Assembly (NCBI GenBank): GCA_036346275.1
Contig: CM070730.1
Span: 8,184,309 to 8,248,308 of the forward strand
From: Otatea glauca
Taxonomy: Eukaryota > Streptophyta > Magnoliopsida > Poales > Poaceae
Direction of reading: 5' to 3'
Length of the DNA: 64,000 nucleotides
Shown: positions 60,292 to 64,000 of the stretch, in pieces
Layout: the number at the start of each line of letters is the position of its first letter
Position numbering within the stretch: the first letter of the stretch is position 1
Position numbers and translations under genes: made by a program
Notes under the pieces: model-generated
Seen by the model: only the letters and a program-made list of their open reading frames with translations
Told to the model about the DNA's origin: nothing
Database searches by the model: none

Positions 60292-60828
60292 ATACCCATT
60301 TATAATGCACCTAATCATTCTTTTCTACGTTCACCTCAAATAATGCACCCCAATAGGGATGATCCAACCTTCATGCATCTAGCGAAACGTTACCAGAAAC
60401 TTGCCTCCATCAAAATTAACCTCTCAGATCTTTCCTCAGCTTTACTCACCCACATCCGATGGCCATTGTTTAATGTGTCTAACTCATCCCTGTGGCCCAC
60501 AACAGATCTTCCCCACCTCCAGCATCATCTCAAGGAAAAAGAAACAAATATCCTGGAATCTATACCCCTTTATAATGCACCTAAGCATTCTTTTCTACGT
60601 CCACCCCAAATAGTGCACCCCACTAGAGATGCCTAACCATCGTGCACCCAACGAAATATCCCCAGAAACTTGCCTCCATCAAAATTAACCTCTCAGATCT
60701 TTCCTCAGCTTTACTCACCCACATCCGATGGTCATTATTTAGTGTGTCTAATCATCCCTATGACCCACAACAGACATCCCCCACCTCCAGCATCATCTCA
60801 AGGAAAAGGAAACACATGTCCTGGAACT
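60292..60828. repeat. Tandem duplication, two units of about 270 bp
   Basis: 60292-60561 and 60562-60828 align over their whole length, for example TATAATGCACCTAA at 60301 and 60571, and shared text from CCAGAAACTTGCCTCC onward. Small substitutions separate the copies. No coding meaning is evident. Confidence 0.85.
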
Positions 60829-60830
60829 AA

Positions 60831-60976
60831 GGAAAGAACCATACATTACGTGCTGGGAAAAGAAAATTGGAAGACGGGGTACTATACTAGTTAAGGAAAT
60901 AAACGTTCTAGAAAAGGAAAAGACTATATATTACGTGCTGGTAAAAGAAAACCGGAGGACAGGGCACTATACTAGT
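60831..60976. repeat. Tandem duplication, two units of about 85 bp
   Basis: TTACGTGCTGG at 60846 and 60931, each followed by AAAAGAAAA and later by CACTATACTAGT or TACTATACTAGT. It directly follows the 270-bp duplication. Confidence 0.75.
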
Positions 60977-61470
60977 GGTAAATAGTATGGGTAGCCTCTT
61001 CTCAAGAAAAAAGTAAGTGCACCGATAGTATACCTCATCAGTGGCCTGGATTAGCACGGAGAGGCTGGTGCAATTGCAGTCAGAACTCGGAAGCATTGTC
61101 CTTGACAGCAACGATGGATGATCCCAGACACTCCTAATACATGGTTTATATAGTTATATCTAAAAACATCTGCATCATTAATAAATAGTGCTAGATAATA
61201 TATCTCCAACCATTTGTATCTTAGTACAAATACATAGAGAACATCAAATAAATATCATGCAAGACATATAATGAAATTGAATACAACCCTCCTCTTCCCT
61301 ATACATATTTTTGTTGTATCTTTCTTTGTTTTGTGTGCCCAAGTTGTTTCTCATGTAAGAAATAACTTCGATCTATCTCTCTTTTTTAATCTTTTCTCTA
61401 CGTAAACACTAATCTTATATGACATGTTGAAGAAACTACTAATATAAAAGTATTGGAAGTGTCTCTAGGT

Positions 61471-62959
61471 CAAGGTTCAAAATTTTGGCGAAATTTCGCC
61501 AAAATTTTGGATTTCGGACCACCCCGAGATCTCAAGTACCGGCTGGGAAAAAAAATTTGAAATTGCTACAGTAAAATCCGAAATTTCGTTTTTTTTGGGG
61601 CGAAATTTTGCCGAAATCTCGTTTTTTTTGGCCGGTTTTGAAAGTTTTAGGGCCGGATTTGACCGGATTTGGTCCAATAACCCTTAGGAAAGTCATCTCT
61701 TATGAAAATTTGTTGAAAAACCTAAATTTTTAAACATTTTAAAATTTTGGCAGAAACACTGTCAGATTTTTATAAAATTGTACAAGCATGATAATAATAT
61801 GAAAATTTTATGGTACTATACATAGTAGATTAGGATCATACATAAAAAATTTTAAAATAATTTAACTTCATTTGTTATCTTTGAAAAATCAAAAACAGAA
61901 TGAACATAATTGGGACAGTTATATTGTCAGAATTTTATAAATTTTCTTGGGTGTGATTATGATCTAAACTTTTTTTGAGATATTAATAATTGACTAAGTA
62001 ACATTATATAAATTTTAAAAAAAATTCAACTTTGTTTGTTTGGTCAATCAAATCTATGTAAGCATTGAACTTCGTTTGTTATATTATATTTCAAAAATCA
62101 AAAAGAAAAGAACATTAATGGTACTGTGCCTTGTAAGAATTTTATAAATTCACTGGAGTGTGATCGTGAATCACAATTTTTATGGGATATTAAGAACTTC
62201 CTTATCACCATTTTTTAAAATTTTCAAAAAAAATTATGGTTTACATAATTTTTCATTTTGTTCAAGTTTGCCGGTAAGCCTTTTAACATGGCAGTAGTAC
62301 TGTTCGAATTTTTAAAAATTCATACAGTTTGATCATCATCTAAAAATTTTATTAGAGCATTATATATACATCATAACCATGCACAAAAAATTTCAACAGT
62401 TTCTAACTTCATTTGTATCATTTTCCATTCGGATCAAACTTGTCGGCCAGTGTTCTATCAGGACAGTGCCACTCTCCGAATTTTTTAAAATTCCTCACAT
62501 GTGATAATCAGCTGAAATTTTTACGAGAACATTATTTATGGATCATAACCATGAAAAAAAAATTTCAACAGTTTATAACTTGATTTGTATTATTTTCCAT
62601 TCCGATCAAACTTGTCGGTCAGTGTTTTATCAGGACAGTACCACTCTCCGAATTTTTAAAAATTCCTCAGGTGTGATAATCAGCTGAAATTTTTGTGAGA
62701 ACATCAGAATTGTGTCAGGAACCTCTAAAAAACATTTCAAAATTTTTCGATAACGTTTAGACCATTTTTCAGCCAGTGCAAAAAACCCAAAATTTCGGGT
62801 TTTTCGGCGAATTTCGGGTTTTTTTTTCCGGATTGGACCGGATTTGAATTTTCAAATTCAAATTTTGTCCGAAATAATTTCGAAATTTTGAAATTTCGCC
62901 GAAATTTCGTTATCCGTCCCAGGGCGAAATTTATTCCGAAACCGAAATTTGAAACCTTA
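61471..62959 (-). mobile_element. Non-autonomous hAT-type element, copy 2 (inverted)
   Basis: A 1489-bp relative of 44585-46083 in opposite orientation, with ends CAAGGTT...AACCTTA and the perfect 8-bp duplication CTCTAGGT (61463-61470 and 62960-62967). It has the same CGAAATTTCG-rich ends and internal tandem units, and no transposase. Confidence 0.8.
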
Positions 62960-62967
62960 CTCTAGGT

Positions 62968-64000
62968 TTTGTTTTTTTAGAGAATATTAGTAGATTGTAG
63001 TAGCAGACGACGATGGGCTGGGAGTTAGAGTCGTCATCGATCATGCCAACACGTGCAGTTAAGGCACTCGCTCGCCTACACGTACGTCTGCCCGGGGCTC
63101 CGTGCGGTTCTTGACAGGGCGTGGTGCAGAAGGTTTTGGTCCCGTTCTAACTAAATTACAAATCTATCTTTCTTTTAAACCACATAAACATCGGTACGTA
63201 ACATAGGTCACATATGGGACTTTCTTACCACGGTAGGTTGCCAACGTTATAGTAGCTTTGTCCATCACAATAGCTCTCCAACAAGCACGTCAGGTGACGG
63301 GCTCTATCTTTCTACCAAGATCGGGTACTACGATAGGCATCTACTGAGCTTGGCAGTATGATACCTCGTCCTGCCGAGTTCGGGTACCACGGTAGTTCGT
63401 CTGTCACGGTGAGTACAGTGTCAACGACTTGCCGCGGTAGTAGAGTGTGACACGTGCTACTTGACAATGTTTTTATGGTTAGAAAGGATGCTGTAGCGTA
63501 ATTTTATTCGCGAGGAAACCAAAGATAGAAAAGATGTGTTGGTGTGGGTTTGCATAGTGGGCCTAGCGGCACCGCGGCCTGCCTGGTGAAATTTGCTGGA
63601 GTGTGCCCGCGCGTGTTCAAGTGGCCCATTGCAGGTAGCGGGAGACTGGGAGTGCAGGTAGCAGGCCTATCCCGCAAAAATCATGGGCCGCGGTTTCGAG
63701 TGGTGACCCCGTTCTTGTCTTCTCCGGGCTTTGTCCGTCCGGGCCGCAGCTCGGCTCCTCCCCTAGGCCGTGGACGTTACACATGGAGAACTTTCTCAGT
63801 CAGGCCGCAACCAGGCGGACCCAGAATATCCATAGAAACGTCAAGATTTGCCATTTTTGCGCCGGCTAATGGTTGCAGAGCAAATACCAGCCCACGGTAT
63901 GCCCGTGCGCTGCGTCTGCGAGCCTTCAACGGGCGCGGCCCAAACCATGAAAAACTGCGCTGTGTAGTCTACAGAAAAGTACAAAATGAAGCAAAAAGGT
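62968..64000. other. Intergenic end region
   Basis: No gene is supported. The part at 63190-63450 has recurring CGGTAG/GGTACxACG-type text that may be an old repeat. The last 450 bp are GC-rich and could be promoter DNA of a gene beyond the window. Confidence 0.35.

Noticed and set aside
63190..63450. Repetitive-looking CGGTAG text
   Set aside because: It is suggestive of an old repeat, but I could not find clear ends, a duplication or a second copy in the window.

Overview
The window is nuclear DNA from a flowering plant, almost certainly a grass. The evidence is intron-containing class III peroxidase genes, a nuclear-encoded chloroplast CURT1 protein, large nested Ty1/copia and Ty3/gypsy LTR elements with a TGGTATCAGAGC primer-binding site, a Tourist-like MITE with a TAA duplication, and hAT elements whose ends resemble rice Dart/nDart. 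The species cannot be fixed from sequence alone.

Region 1 (1-44.5 kb) is a nest of LTR retrotransposons with no host gene that I can support. A plus-strand gypsy-type LTR (1-616 and 6616-8060) was split by a minus-strand solo LTR (617-6615, TSD TGGGT), which was itself hit by a copia solo LTR (4246-5597, TSD GAGGA). After fragments at 8-10.9 kb comes a decayed Tat-like gypsy gag/protease/RT (11-17.3 kb), interrupted by a 3.3-kb solo LTR called 'A' here (12662-15972, TSD CCCTC). A truncated relative, 'B' (17.3-41.7 kb), was split by a minus-strand chromovirus 'D' (18425-40656, TSD TATTT). D was in turn split by a plus-strand, gag-only copia element 'C' (24412-35711, TSD CTCTA). A truncated gypsy 'E' follows (41.7-44.3 kb).

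Region 2 (44.5-64 kb) is gene-bearing. Two class III peroxidase genes lie on the minus strand (48088-49495, 3 exons; 55031-56358, 4 exons). Beyond them are an NLR-type LRR remnant (about 57.2 kb) and a complete six-exon CURT1 thylakoid-curvature gene on the minus strand (58460-59748). Four hAT-type elements with 8-bp duplications (44585, 49902, 52836, 61471), a Tourist-like MITE and smaller repeats surround the genes. The two 1.5-kb hAT copies at 44585 and 61471 are in opposite orientation and bracket the gene block.

The most unusual structure is in LTRs A and B. More than 30 short inverted repeats share a nearly constant five-base spacer (TGTGT and close variants) while their arms differ from one hairpin to the next. 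At one homologous site the two LTRs differ by a paired change that preserves pairing. Element C shows the opposite design, with constant CCGGA/TCCGG arms and variable three-base centres. In all three LTR families such arrays sit just upstream of a shared CAACGGCTAG box and a TATA box.
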